From positions 1 to 64,000 of the forward strand of contig JABILI010000035.1 in the NCBI GenBank assembly GCA_018654575.1: DNA of 64,000 bases, given 5' to 3'. The position numbers and the translations under genes are program-made. Positions 27,161-36,127 of the stretch are shown in pieces. Each line of letters begins with the position of its first letter. Position 1 is the stretch's first letter. The DNA comes from Porticoccaceae bacterium (GTDB lineage: Bacteria; Pseudomonadota; Gammaproteobacteria; Pseudomonadales; Porticoccaceae). The notes below the pieces were generated by a model. The model did no database searches and was not told where the DNA came from. It saw only the letters and a list, made by a program, of their open reading frames with translations.

Positions 27161-27775
27161 ATGAAAGACGAAAATACTAAAAAAGAACAGCGGCACCAGA
27201 AAAAGATGGAGAAGCAAAAAGAGAAGATTGATGCCAATATTGCAGCTGCTAGCGAAGAGCGCGGTGTTTCTATTTTATTGACGGGTGACGGTAAAGGTAA
27301 AACCAGCTCGGCATTTGGCATGGTATTACGCGCGCTCGGCTATGGATATCGGGTTGGTGTCGTTCAATTTATCAAAGGCGAGCAGCTTTCCGGTGAAGAG
27401 CTTTACCTCAAAAATAATTTACCTGAGGTGGATTTTTATCAAATGGGTACTGGCTTTACCTGGGATACTCAAGATAGATCTGGCGATATAGTCGCGGCCG
27501 AAAGAACATGGGCAGTTGTTGAGCCAATGCTCAGAGATGACAGCTATCACCTTGTGGTGATGGATGAACTAACTTATATGCTAAGTTTCAAATATCTCGA
27601 TGAAGAAAAAGTGCTCTCTGCGATTAAAAACAGGCCTAAAAATCAAAGTATTGTAGTCACAGGTAGAGGCGGCGGTAGCGCTATTAGAGATCTTGTCGAT
27701 ACTGTCTCTGAAGTCAAAGATATAAAACACGCCTACCACTCAGGTGTCATGGCTCGCAAGGGCGTGGACTATTAA
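27161..27775 (+). CDS. cobO: Cob(I)yrinic acid a,c-diamide adenosyltransferase (CobO/BtuR)
   Basis: This cytoplasmic enzyme adds the adenosyl group to cob(I)alamin, completing salvage of imported B12. The 204 residues include a charged N-terminal helix (KKEQRHQKKMEKQ), the P-loop TGDGKGKTSSAFG near residue 41, VGVVQFIKGE and the DELTYML Walker-B-like segment. Length is typical. It lies immediately before btuC, whose TTG start follows the cobO stop without a gap, so uptake and activation are co-expressed. Confidence 0.95.
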   Translation: MKDENTKKEQRHQKKMEKQKEKIDANIAAASEERGVSILLTGDGKGKTSSAFGMVLRALGYGYRVGVVQFIKGEQLSGEELYLKNNLPEVDFYQMGTGFTWDTQDRSGDIVAAERTWAVVEPMLRDDSYHLVVMDELTYMLSFKYLDEEKVLSAIKNRPKNQSIVVTGRGGGSAIRDLVDTVSEVKDIKHAYHSGVMARKGVDY

Positions 27776-28795
27776 TTGCGCCATTTCTCTGCAGGCAGGT
27801 TAATCGGCATACTGGTAATTTTATTGCCTGTCGTCGCACTTTTATCCATGACTGTGGGTACTGTCAGTATCTCTTGGTTTGATGCGCTGCGTGCTGTTGT
27901 TGGGAGCTCCTCCACGAGCCAAATAGATACCATTTTATTTGATATTCGATTGCCACGAATTCTGTTAGCTATTTTTGTAGGCGCAGTATTGGCCAGCACA
28001 GGTGCAGTAATGCAGGGGTTATTTCGAAACCCTTTGGCCGACCCTTCATTAATCGGGGTTTCTAGCGGCGCATCTGTAGGCGCTAGTTTGATGATTGTGA
28101 CTGCCGGCGGATTTATTCAAGGTGGTGCGTTGGTCGGGCTTTCGCTCGTGTCGATAGGTGCTTTTGTTGGTGGCTTCACGGCTACATTGCTGGTCTATCG
28201 TCTGGCTACTTCAGGAATGGGAACATCCGTTACTACTATGTTGTTAGCCGGTATTGCCATAGGTGCCCTGGCCGGCGCCCTAAACAGTCTACTCAGCTAT
28301 TTTTCTGATAATGATATGTTACGCCAAATTAGCCTTTGGCAGATGGGCAATCTTAGTGGCGCTAGCTGGTTAAAAGTAACCATTATGGGCGCGGTAGCTG
28401 TGCTCTTGATGGGTTTATTCCCTCGAGACAGCAGGGCGCTAAATGCGCTACTGCTGGGAGAATCTGAGGCTCGTCACTTAGGTATCAATGTGCAACGGGT
28501 AAAGCGTCGATTAATTGTGCTAACAGCCTTGGGCGTAGGTGTGTCTGTAGCGGTTGCTGGGTTGGTTGGGTTTGTTGGTTTGATTATGCCGCATATTATA
28601 CGGTTAATGATTGGACCTGATCATCGTTGGCTGATCCCAGCTTCTGGATTGGCGGGCGCAACATTACTTGTGGTTGCCGATAGCTTGGCGCGCGTAGTGG
28701 TCGTTCCTGCTGAATTACCGACAGGTATTCTCACAGCTATTTTAGGGGCTCCTTTCTTTGTAGCGTTGCTATTACAGCAACGAAAGGATGTGTAG
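27776..28795 (+). CDS. btuC: Cobalamin ABC transporter permease BtuC (FecCD family)
   Basis: The 339-residue polytopic protein has about ten hydrophobic segments and the FecCD signatures GAVMQGLFRNPLADPSLIGVSSGA and VGLIMPHIIRLMIGPDHRWL. It forms the inner-membrane channel for B12 with BtuD and BtuF. The predicted start is TTG at 27776, abutting the cobO stop; AAGGGCG about eight bases before may serve as ribosome-binding site. No in-frame ATG lies before the first membrane segment. Iron-siderophore permeases share this fold; the context indicates cobalamin. Confidence 0.92.
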   Translation: MRHFSAGRLIGILVILLPVVALLSMTVGTVSISWFDALRAVVGSSSTSQIDTILFDIRLPRILLAIFVGAVLASTGAVMQGLFRNPLADPSLIGVSSGASVGASLMIVTAGGFIQGGALVGLSLVSIGAFVGGFTATLLVYRLATSGMGTSVTTMLLAGIAIGALAGALNSLLSYFSDNDMLRQISLWQMGNLSGASWLKVTIMGAVAVLLMGLFPRDSRALNALLLGESEARHLGINVQRVKRRLIVLTALGVGVSVAVAGLVGFVGLIMPHIIRLMIGPDHRWLIPASGLAGATLLVVADSLARVVVVPAELPTGILTAILGAPFFVALLLQQRKDV

Positions 28796-28798
28796 GCC

Positions 28799-29572
28799 AT
28801 GACTATGCTAGCTAAGGATATTTCTCTGCACCTATCGGGCTTCGATCTGCTGCGTAATATCAGTCTTGAGGTGGAAGCGGGCAAGGTCACCGCCATTGTC
28901 GGACCAAATGGCGCAGGTAAGTCGAGTTTACTCAAGGTTCTGACAGGAGAGATGCCTGTAACCAAAGGAGATGTTTACTTTAACAGTCTCTTGTTAAATC
29001 AATGGTCGTTATTAGAAAAAGCGCAAATGTTAGCGGTACTTCCGCAACATACCTTACTTAATTTCTCCTTTACAGCTGATGAAGTGGTTGGTTTGGGGCG
29101 CATCCCTCATCAGACTGGCATCGCTAAAGACCTGCAAATTGTCGCCGAGGCTCTTGATCTGGTGGACGCAAGTTATCTCCAACGTCGTTTTTATACGCAG
29201 ATGTCTGGGGGTGAAAAGCAACGCGTTCAGTTGGCACGAGTGCTAGCACAAATCTGGCAGCCCAGTATTTTAGGCGAGCAATTTCTAGTGCTTGATGAGC
29301 CGACCTCGGCTTTTGACCTTTCCCATCAAAAACTCACTCTGGATATTGTTCGTCAGCTTGCTGAAAGAGGTGTTGGGGTCGTAATGGTGTTGCATGATCT
29401 GAATCTAGCGGCACGTTGTGCCGACAATCTAGTAGTCATTGACGGAGGCGTGATTGCGGCTCAAGGCAGACCAGAAGCGGTTTTAACAGAGGCTTTAATC
29501 GATAAGGTGTTTGGCGTGAAATCCATTATTTCTGAGCACCCAATTACAAAGCGTCCTCTGGTGATTACTTAA
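28799..29572 (+). CDS. btuD: Cobalamin ABC transporter ATPase BtuD
   Basis: The 257-residue cytoplasmic ATPase has Walker A GPNGAGKSS near residue 35, Q-loop VLPQHTLL, signature MSGGEKQRVQLARVLAQ, Walker B FLVLDEPTSAFD and the switch His in VLHDLNLAARCAD. The sequence resembles the HmuV/FecE-type subfamily that couples to FecCD permeases. It starts three bases after btuC and its stop overlaps the btuF ATG by one base. Confidence 0.92.
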   Translation: MTMLAKDISLHLSGFDLLRNISLEVEAGKVTAIVGPNGAGKSSLLKVLTGEMPVTKGDVYFNSLLLNQWSLLEKAQMLAVLPQHTLLNFSFTADEVVGLGRIPHQTGIAKDLQIVAEALDLVDASYLQRRFYTQMSGGEKQRVQLARVLAQIWQPSILGEQFLVLDEPTSAFDLSHQKLTLDIVRQLAERGVGVVMVLHDLNLAARCADNLVVIDGGVIAAQGRPEAVLTEALIDKVFGVKSIISEHPITKRPLVIT

Positions 29573-30441
29573 TGCGCGCGCTCATAAGTATTTTAGCTTG
29601 GCTGTCTTTATCCGTTGCTGCGGAGGTTATAGTGGTTGATGACAATGGTCAAAAACTTCACCTTACGGAGCCAGCAAAGCGGATTATTAGCCTTGCTCCT
29701 AATATTACCGAAGTCCTTTTTTATATAGGTGCCGGGGACCAAATAGTAGGTGCCGATGAATACAGCAACTATCCTGAAGCGGCCAAAGACATTCTGCGCG
29801 TGAACAATTATGCGGCTGCTAATTACGAGTTAATACTGTCATTAAAGCCTGACTTAGTGATTGCTTGGCAGTCAGGCAATGGCGATAAAATTATTAATCC
29901 ATTGCGCAAGTTAGGTATTCCTGTGTTTGTGGTGGAAACCCAAAAGATTGATACGATTCCAAGCCTGTTTAGGCGGTTCGGTGAACTCAGTGGCCAACAA
30001 GGACAAGCTGAGCGGCTAGCTGTAGCATTTGCTGAGCGTTTAAAAGTTCTGCGTGCAGCCCAAACTGGCAAGCCAGTGATTAAAACATTCTATCAAATAT
30101 GGGACGAGCCTCTGATTACGTTAAACGGAGAGCATATGGTCAGTGACATCATCGATCTCTGTGGAGGAGTCAATATTTTTGCCGATGCTATTCCACTGGT
30201 TCCCTATGTGAATATTGAATCGATTGTGGCGGCCGACCCTCAAGTGATAATTGCGGGTGGTAGCCAAGAAGAGAAGCCAATGTGGTTTGAGAGCTGGCAG
30301 CAATGGGTAGGAGTATCTGCGGTTATTAACAAGCAGATTTATTTGATTCCATCAGATCTTATGCAGCGCCATTCCGTACGTATTCTTGAGGGGGCGGAGT
30401 TGATGTGTGGTCATCTGGATAGTGCTAGATTGGCCGAGTAG
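29572..30441 (+). CDS. btuF: Periplasmic cobalamin-binding protein BtuF
   Basis: The 289-residue protein starts with a signal peptide (MRALISILAWLSLSVAAE), followed by the class III periplasmic binding fold: AKRIISLAPNITEVLFYIGA, VGADEYSNYP, LILSLKPDLVIAW, then the second lobe (FYQIWDEPLITLNGEHMVSD, CGGVNIFAD, VPYVNIESIVAADPQVIIAG). It delivers B12 to BtuCD. It is the last gene of the B12 unit. Confidence 0.93.
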   Translation: MRALISILAWLSLSVAAEVIVVDDNGQKLHLTEPAKRIISLAPNITEVLFYIGAGDQIVGADEYSNYPEAAKDILRVNNYAAANYELILSLKPDLVIAWQSGNGDKIINPLRKLGIPVFVVETQKIDTIPSLFRRFGELSGQQGQAERLAVAFAERLKVLRAAQTGKPVIKTFYQIWDEPLITLNGEHMVSDIIDLCGGVNIFADAIPLVPYVNIESIVAADPQVIIAGGSQEEKPMWFESWQQWVGVSAVINKQIYLIPSDLMQRHSVRILEGAELMCGHLDSARLAE

Positions 30442-30490
30442 ATATAGCCAGCAAAATGCTCGAGCGAGCAAAAACAAGCAAACAATAAAA

Positions 30491-30515
30491 AAGCCGCTGA
30501 CATTGTCAGCGGCTT
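30491..30515 (-). terminator. Intrinsic terminator of amtB, probably bidirectional
   Basis: AAGCCGCTGA-CATTG-TCAGCGGCTT forms a perfect 10-bp stem. On the minus strand it is followed by TTTTTATTGTTTG, which fits Rho-independent termination of amtB about 80 bases after its stop. On the plus strand it also lies about 50 bases after btuF, but with only a poor T-tract. Confidence 0.85.
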
Positions 30516-30597
30516 AATGCCTTCGCCCACTCTACATATTATTTTATTTAAAGCAGGTAGTGAGCCAGCTTCTTCTTACTTAACACTTATCTTATAA

Positions 30598-31908
30598 TTA
30601 TAGATCGTAGCCCCTCTCATCGTGCTCAACGAGATCTAAACCTCTCATCTCACCTTCTTCTTCTACCCGCAATGTTAACATTCTATCCACGAGTTTCAAG
30701 AGGACATAAGTCACGACTGCAGTGTAAGCAAAGGTAGCAACAATTCCAGTTAATTGAACCGAGACCTGACTAACCATATCCATACCTTCGTTATAGCCTT
30801 GCCCACTGAAAACACCAAGCGCATCCGAAGCGAAAACACCGGCTAGAAGAGTGCCGAGCATTCCGCCAACACCATGGACTGGGAACACGTCGAGAGAGTC
30901 ATCGATTTGAAAGCGTTGTTTTATAGCTTGAGTGGCGTAGTAGCAAATAATACCGGCGCTTAAACCAATAACTAGTGCGCCTGCTGGCCCAACGAATCCT
31001 GATGCGGGAGTGATGGTGCCAAGACCTGCTACCATGCCCGTAACAATACCGAGGACTGATGGTTTACCGTGCTTTATCCATTCCATCATCATCCATGCCA
31101 ATGAACCCGCTGCCGCTGAAATATGGGTGACTAGCATTGCCATACCGGCATCGCTATTTGCGGCTAGTGCTGAACCACCATTAAAGCCAAACCAGCCAAC
31201 CCATAGCATGCCGGCGCCGGTGACAGTCATTGTCAGATTATGAGGAGGCATTGCTTGCCGAGGGAAACCTTTTCGATTACCCAGTACCAGTGCGGCGATC
31301 AAAGCGCCGACTCCGGCGGTAATGTGCACGACAGTCCCGCCAGCGAAATCTAGCAGTCCCATTTCCCCTAGCCAACCTCCACCCCACACCCAATGGGTGA
31401 TAGGAGCATAAACAAGAACTAGCCATAGACCACTAAAAAGTAGCATGGCACTAAAGCGCATACGCTCAGCGAAAGCGCCAACTATAAGAGCCGGCGTAAT
31501 AATAGCGAACGTCATTTGAAACATAGCAAAAACCGATTCAGGGATATCGCCAGCCATACTGTCTTCGGTCAAATTACCAAGGAAGAAATTATCCAGATTA
31601 CCTATATAAGCATTCATGGAACCGCCATTACCAAAGGCGAGACTGTAACCAAAAGCGAACCAAATAATCGAAGCTAAACAGGTTATGGCGAAACACTGCA
31701 TCAGCACAGAAAGAACATTTTTAGATCGGACCAAGCCACCATAGAAAAGTGATAAGCCGGGAATGGTCATAAACAGCACGAGGGCTGTGGATGTCAGGAT
31801 CCACGACGTATTTGCCGCATTTAAATCATCGGCGAATGCCTGTGTGGACTGAAGAGTAGCTATTACTGCAAGCGTGGCTACTCTGAACCATCGATTGTTT
31901 GAATTCAT
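30598..31908 (-). CDS. amtB: Ammonium transporter AmtB
   Basis: AmtB conducts ammonium across the inner membrane as a trimer. The 436-residue protein begins with a signal-like segment (ATLAVIATLQSTQAFA) and contains eleven hydrophobic helices. The twin histidines are in GGTVVHITAGVGAL and VFPVHGVGGMLGTLL, and the family signature FAGGTVVHITAG is present. The track start (31989) is replaced by the ATG at 31908, which has AGGGAAA upstream and yields the signal sequence. No glnK (PII) gene is adjacent, unlike the common glnK-amtB pair. Confidence 0.94.
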   Translation of the reverse strand: MNSNNRWFRVATLAVIATLQSTQAFADDLNAANTSWILTSTALVLFMTIPGLSLFYGGLVRSKNVLSVLMQCFAITCLASIIWFAFGYSLAFGNGGSMNAYIGNLDNFFLGNLTEDSMAGDIPESVFAMFQMTFAIITPALIVGAFAERMRFSAMLLFSGLWLVLVYAPITHWVWGGGWLGEMGLLDFAGGTVVHITAGVGALIAALVLGNRKGFPRQAMPPHNLTMTVTGAGMLWVGWFGFNGGSALAANSDAGMAMLVTHISAAAGSLAWMMMEWIKHGKPSVLGIVTGMVAGLGTITPASGFVGPAGALVIGLSAGIICYYATQAIKQRFQIDDSLDVFPVHGVGGMLGTLLAGVFASDALGVFSGQGYNEGMDMVSQVSVQLTGIVATFAYTAVVTYVLLKLVDRMLTLRVEEEGEMRGLDLVEHDERGYDL

Positions 31909-32268
31909 AATTTTCCCTGAAATATTGGCACCAAAATGGGGCGACTCATCGTCGTCGTTGGATTTTTCGCACCATAATATAGCTGTCATATCCGAATCTA
32001 GTGCTTAAATCCGCCTTGAATTAAAAAGAAAGCAATATTTGTACCGTTATCGAGCACATGCACTAAATTAAGCCATTAGTACCAGTTTCCGACCTAATTT
32101 AATAATCACTACTAGCTATCTGAAGGGCTAAAGGTTTAGCAAGTTCGATATTGCCTGATTAACAATAATCAATTTAATGTTAGTTAGAATAGGCCTTTTG
32201 TTTTGAAGTTAAGGTAATATAGATTTCGACTAACCCTTTATGGCATCTGGTTAATATGGAGTTCTCTC
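31909..32268. other. Intergenic region between amtB and the SPOR-like gene
   Basis: These 360 AT-rich bases separate two divergent genes and presumably hold both promoters. A GG-N10-GC element (32031-32046, minus) is listed separately. The plus-strand gene has TATGGAG upstream of its ATG. I see no further ORF with a credible start and no hairpin with a T-tract. Confidence 0.6.
32031..32046 (-). promoter_or_regulatory. Candidate sigma-54 (-24/-12) promoter for amtB
   Basis: On the minus strand CGGTACAAATATTGCT shows the invariant GG and GC dinucleotides at the right ten-base spacing and a perfect TTGCT -12 box, but its -24 half (CGGTACA) matches TGGCACG only partly. It would start transcription about 110 bases before the amtB ATG. 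Nitrogen control of amtB by NtrC and sigma-54 is common, and rpoN is in this window. I could not identify a convincing NtrC site. Confidence 0.35.
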
Positions 32269-32826
32269 ATGCGAAGGCAATCAGTCTTTGTCACAATATT
32301 GCTAATGTTCTATGCGACACAGGTTTCGTCGGCCAATATTGCTTGGGTTTGTCAACGAGAGCCAGGAGATAAAATTATTTGGAGCTGTGTTGCTGATAGT
32401 TCACATTCGACTGGTCCTAAAGCGGTTCCCAAAGAGCCAGAAGTAATTTTAGAGGAGCCTTTATCGGAAACTCGTTTTGGAGAGGCAGGTCAAGATTACC
32501 CACCCCCATCTAAGCTACCAGCAAGAAATAGCGCCTTATCAGTATGGTTGGACAATATCCCTAGGCAGAATCACCTTATTCAATTTGGTGCTTTTCAGAG
32601 TTTGGCTAATGCTACCTTGCTGGTAGAGAGTGCCCTTTTAAGCCAAGATCTGAGAATTATTCCCTTGCTGTCTAAAGGGACGGTTACCTATGTTGTGATC
32701 AGTGAGAGATCCTTTATACGCAAGGATGGTCTGGCGGTGGCAGAGAGTTTTTTTGACAATAACCTTAACATTAGTTTTTGGCTGCGCACTCCGCAGTCAT
32801 TAGCTAACCCCGTTATTCTTAATTAA
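32269..32826 (+). CDS. Unrecognised exported protein with a SPOR-like C-terminal domain
   Basis: The 185-residue protein has a clear signal peptide (SVFVTILLMFYATQVSSA), a short segment with two cysteines (WVCQREPGDKIIWSCV), a Pro-rich linker, and a C-terminal region that looks like a SPOR fold: LIQFGAFQSLANATLLVESALL ... KGTVTYVVISERSFIRKDGLAVA. SPOR domains bind denuded glycan strands in septal peptidoglycan. No other domain is visible. It precedes an unrecognised membrane protein on the same strand by about 50 bases. Export is well supported; the SPOR assignment is moderate. Confidence 0.55.
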   Translation: MRRQSVFVTILLMFYATQVSSANIAWVCQREPGDKIIWSCVADSSHSTGPKAVPKEPEVILEEPLSETRFGEAGQDYPPPSKLPARNSALSVWLDNIPRQNHLIQFGAFQSLANATLLVESALLSQDLRIIPLLSKGTVTYVVISERSFIRKDGLAVAESFFDNNLNISFWLRTPQSLANPVILN

Positions 32827-32877
32827 ATCGTCGTAAGCCAATACCTTCAATATTGTGTAAAAAATACGGAGCTGAGA

Positions 32878-33726
32878 ATGACATCTACTTACCATTTCAA
32901 GACAGCGATGCTATACAACGCTTTTAAATACACTGTTTATGCGTTGCTAATGTTCAACATAGTTTTGTTTTTTCAAGAAGAGCTACTGGCCACTGAACAA
33001 ACTTTTAGCCAGGGCATTAATTTGGTTGATGTTATTCAAGGTTTCGCTGCCACCATTGATACGGCTGCCTGGGTTTTATTGTTGCTGTTATTCGAACTGG
33101 AAACCTCAGTTTTAGACGATGACACATTGCGTAGAACCAATGTAAAAGTGACCTTTATTGGCCTGCGAATATTTAGCTATGGCTTTGTTGGCTATGCGTT
33201 TTATGGTTATTTCAGTAAAATGTTGCTCACTTACAATATCTCTCCCTTTGTTGTTGACGATCTTTGCGCCATGGTCGGGCAAGGCTACGCCGGTATATTC
33301 ACTCTAGATGAATACCCGCTGCTAGATACAGATAGCTGCGCAGTTCTGGCAGATCAGACGCTCTTTAAACTTAATGGTCAGCAGATATTGGGTAACACTT
33401 CTGACTGGGTTGATATCCAATGGTTGGCTTGGTTGGATGTGATTAACTCGGCAACCTGGGTGGCTGTCGTGGTGATTTTGGAAGTGGATGTCTGGCTACA
33501 GCTGCGCGGGCGCTTGCAGGGTGGCCTTGTCTCGGCAAGCAGGATAATCAAGATACTTCTATACAGCATATTATTTTTCGCAGCAGCTTACTGGGGCCTG
33601 CTGGGCGACTTCCTTGATTTTTGGGATGCTTTTATGTGGCTGGTGGCCTTTGTATTTGTTGAGATGAATTTATTTCAGTGGCAGGTAGAAACGAGTGAAG
33701 TGATCGCTGAAGACGCTGTTAATTAG
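32878..33726 (+). CDS. Unrecognised polytopic membrane protein
   Basis: The 282-residue protein has about six hydrophobic segments, including YTVYALLMFNIVLFF, AAWVLLLLLFELETSVL, LRIFSYGFVGYAFYGYF, WVAVVVILEVDVWLQL, IIKILLYSILFFAAAYWGLL and FMWLVAFVFVEMNLF. Acidic residues recur inside or at the edges of helices (FELETS, ILEVDVW, FVEMNLF), which is unusual and repeated three times. A loop between helices 3 and 4 holds two cysteines (DDLCAMVG, DSCAVLAD). The pattern of Glu-bearing helices flanked by Trp suggests an internal repeat. I recognise no family. It converges with the thioesterase gene. Confidence 0.5.
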   Translation: MTSTYHFKTAMLYNAFKYTVYALLMFNIVLFFQEELLATEQTFSQGINLVDVIQGFAATIDTAAWVLLLLLFELETSVLDDDTLRRTNVKVTFIGLRIFSYGFVGYAFYGYFSKMLLTYNISPFVVDDLCAMVGQGYAGIFTLDEYPLLDTDSCAVLADQTLFKLNGQQILGNTSDWVDIQWLAWLDVINSATWVAVVVILEVDVWLQLRGRLQGGLVSASRIIKILLYSILFFAAAYWGLLGDFLDFWDAFMWLVAFVFVEMNLFQWQVETSEVIAEDAVN

Positions 33727-33732
33727 CGCCAG

Positions 33733-34158
33733 TTAGTTAGGGACTATTGCCAGTATCAGCTTCGCAATGCAGGTCAGCTTACCTTGATCATTGGTCAGGC
33801 GAACTTCCCATACATGGGAGCGCCTACCTAAATGAATCGGCCGCGCAGTGCCGGTTACTAAACCAGATGAAACAGGACGTAAGTGAGTTGCGCTGACTTC
33901 TTGACCAAGACATCGGGCTGTGGCCATGTCGATAACGTGGGCACCACCAAGACTACCAAGAGTTTCTGCTAAGACCACATTCGCACCACCATGAACAATG
34001 CCATACGGCTGAAAAGTTCGAGAATTTGCTGGCATCGTGCCAGTAATGTAGTCATCACCAACGTCGGTAATTTTGATGTCAAGATGCTCATCAATCGTAC
34101 CCTTACTCATTTGCGCAATTAGCACTGAGTCAGGTTTGTGGTGCCAAATACTTGTCAT
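33733..34158 (-). CDS. Hotdog-fold thioesterase (PaaI/YdiI-like)
   Basis: This 141-residue acyl-CoA thioesterase has the family core FQPYGIVHGGANVVLAETLGS, with the catalytic Glu in AETLG, and ATHLRPVSSGLVTGTARPIHLGRRSHVWEVRL. It resembles E. coli YdiI/MenI and EntH, which hydrolyse aromatic and other acyl-CoAs. The menaquinone pathway is not in the window, so the substrate is unknown. It lies 24 bases downstream of ettA on the same strand. Confidence 0.88.
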   Translation of the reverse strand: MTSIWHHKPDSVLIAQMSKGTIDEHLDIKITDVGDDYITGTMPANSRTFQPYGIVHGGANVVLAETLGSLGGAHVIDMATARCLGQEVSATHLRPVSSGLVTGTARPIHLGRRSHVWEVRLTNDQGKLTCIAKLILAIVPN

Positions 34159-34182
34159 GGTTAATCCTTAAATATTATTGAC

Positions 34183-35847
34183 CTAGGTTTTCAGTCTTTT
34201 GTGCTTAACTCTCGTGGGTTGCGCGTCTCCGCCTTTACGTTTAACAAAATCTTCGTGGTACTCGCTGTAACATCCTTCGAAAAGTACCACTTCGCTATTG
34301 TCTTCATAAGCCAAAGTATGGGTCGCAATGCGGTCTAAAAACCAACGATCATGTGAAATAACCAGGACACAACCTGGGAAAGACAAAATTGCTTCTTCTA
34401 GCGCGCGCAAGGTTTCAATATCAAGATCATTTGATGGCTCATCCAAAAGCAAAACGTTAGCGCCTTGTTTTAGGGTGTTAGCTAGATGCAAACGGCCCCG
34501 TTCACCGCCGGATAATTGGCCAACACGCTTTTGTTGATCGGTGCCTCTGAAATTAAAGCGACCAGCATAGGCTCTCGAAGAAACTTCATAGTTACCAATT
34601 TTTAAAATATCGTGCCCGCCTGATATAGCCTCCCACACGGTGTGACTATTATCTAGCGAATCCCTATTCTGTTCTACGTAGGCGACTTTTACTGATTCTC
34701 CTAGGGTGATAGAGCCGCTATCTGGCTGCTCAGTACCAGCAATCATTCTAAATAAGGTTGATTTACCTGCGCCATTGCCACCAATAATACCGACGACAGC
34801 GCCTTTAGGGATCGATAAAGATAGTTGATCAATTAGCAGTTCTTGACCATATCCTTTACTGACCTTATCCAGGACAATAACCTTGTCACCCAGACGTTCG
34901 CCTGGAGCGATATAAATTTCGTTGGTTTCATTGCGTGCTTGAAATTCTTGTGAGTTCAGTTCGTCAAATCGTGCGATTCGTGCTTTATTCTTCGCCTGCC
35001 TCCCTTTTGGGTTTTGTCTAACCCACTCTAATTCTTGCTTGATCGCCTTTTGACGTGAAACCTCTTGCTTTGACTCTGTCTGTAAACGTCGATTCTTACC
35101 TTCCAGCCAAGCCGAATAATTACCTTCGTAGGGAATCCCGTGGCCACGGTCAAGCTCCAAAATCCAGCCTGCCACATTATCTAAAAAGTACCGATCGTGC
35201 GTTACAGCAACTACAGTGCCGGCATATTCCTCTAAAAACTTTTCCAACCAAAACACCGACTCTGCATCCAGGTGGTTGGTCGGCTCATCAAGCAACAACA
35301 TATCAGGACGAGAAAGCAAAAGCCTGCAGAGCGCAACTCTTCGTTTTTCACCACCTGAAAGAGAGGTAATATCGGCATCCCAAGGGGGTAGACGCAAGGC
35401 ATCTGCGGCTATGTCAAGGAAGTGATCTAGGTTGTGTGCGTCCCAAGATTCAATGATTGCCTCCAATTCACCCTGTTTTTTGGCCAAATCGTCAAAATTA
35501 GCATTCGGTTCTGCATAATCTAAGTAGACCTGATCTAGGTCTTTTAGGGCGTCAACGGCTTCTCGTATACCGTCTTCGACATTACCACGAACGTCTTTCT
35601 CAGGGTCGAGGATAGGCTCTTGGGCTAAATAACCAATTTTAATACCCGGCATGGGCCTTGCTTCACCTTGTATCTCAGTGTCGAGCGCCGCCATTATTTT
35701 TAGTAAGGTCGATTTCCCTGAGCCATTAAGGCCTAATACACCTATTTTAGCGCCCGGAAAGAAGGATAAAGAAATATCTTTAAGAATTTCTCGCTTGGGC
35801 GGAACGATTTTGCTCACGCGATTCATTGTAAAAACGTATTGTGCCAT
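34183..35847 (-). CDS. ettA: Energy-dependent translational throttle protein EttA (ABC-F)
   Basis: EttA binds the ribosomal E-site and gates the first peptide bond according to the ATP/ADP ratio. The 554 residues match EttA length and have two ABC domains (GLNGSGKSTLLK; GGNGAGKSTLFR), both with signatures (LSGGEKRRVALCRLLLSRP; LSGGERGRLHLANTLKQG) and DEPTNHLD / DEPSNDLD Walker B. The arm region and the P-site tRNA-interaction linker with EWVRQNPKGRQAKNKARI are typical of EttA. Confidence 0.96.
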   Translation of the reverse strand: MAQYVFTMNRVSKIVPPKREILKDISLSFFPGAKIGVLGLNGSGKSTLLKIMAALDTEIQGEARPMPGIKIGYLAQEPILDPEKDVRGNVEDGIREAVDALKDLDQVYLDYAEPNANFDDLAKKQGELEAIIESWDAHNLDHFLDIAADALRLPPWDADITSLSGGEKRRVALCRLLLSRPDMLLLDEPTNHLDAESVFWLEKFLEEYAGTVVAVTHDRYFLDNVAGWILELDRGHGIPYEGNYSAWLEGKNRRLQTESKQEVSRQKAIKQELEWVRQNPKGRQAKNKARIARFDELNSQEFQARNETNEIYIAPGERLGDKVIVLDKVSKGYGQELLIDQLSLSIPKGAVVGIIGGNGAGKSTLFRMIAGTEQPDSGSITLGESVKVAYVEQNRDSLDNSHTVWEAISGGHDILKIGNYEVSSRAYAGRFNFRGTDQQKRVGQLSGGERGRLHLANTLKQGANVLLLDEPSNDLDIETLRALEEAILSFPGCVLVISHDRWFLDRIATHTLAYEDNSEVVLFEGCYSEYHEDFVKRKGGDAQPTRVKHKRLKT

Positions 35848-36127
35848 GGGATTTTATTTGACTCATAGTAGGAGGTTAGAGCCTAACAGCAAGGCATAAC
35901 CAGTTAAAGCGATTACCCTATATTCTAACGGAAATGGGGCCATCTGAGAATCAGATCTTACAAAAAAGCGCCAATAAATTGCTAAAAAATATGTGAATAT
36001 GGATAGAAAATAGCAGTTTACAGGGTTTTATTTCTTGCGCAACGTGATATCTTCTATCTGTTTGCTGGTATTCACGCTACGCAATCGGAGTTTAATTTTA
36101 ATTAATATAAATGAAGGGGTAATAAAA

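Noticed and set aside
32041-32085. GCAC/GTAC half-sites upstream of amtB as an NtrC site
   Set aside because: The halves do not keep the TGCACC-N5-GGTGCA spacing or sequence well enough.
36035-36127. N-terminal extension of small protein A in the ORF track
   Set aside because: The start lacks a ribosome-binding site, while the ATG at 36128 has AAGGGG, and the extension is unlike B and C.
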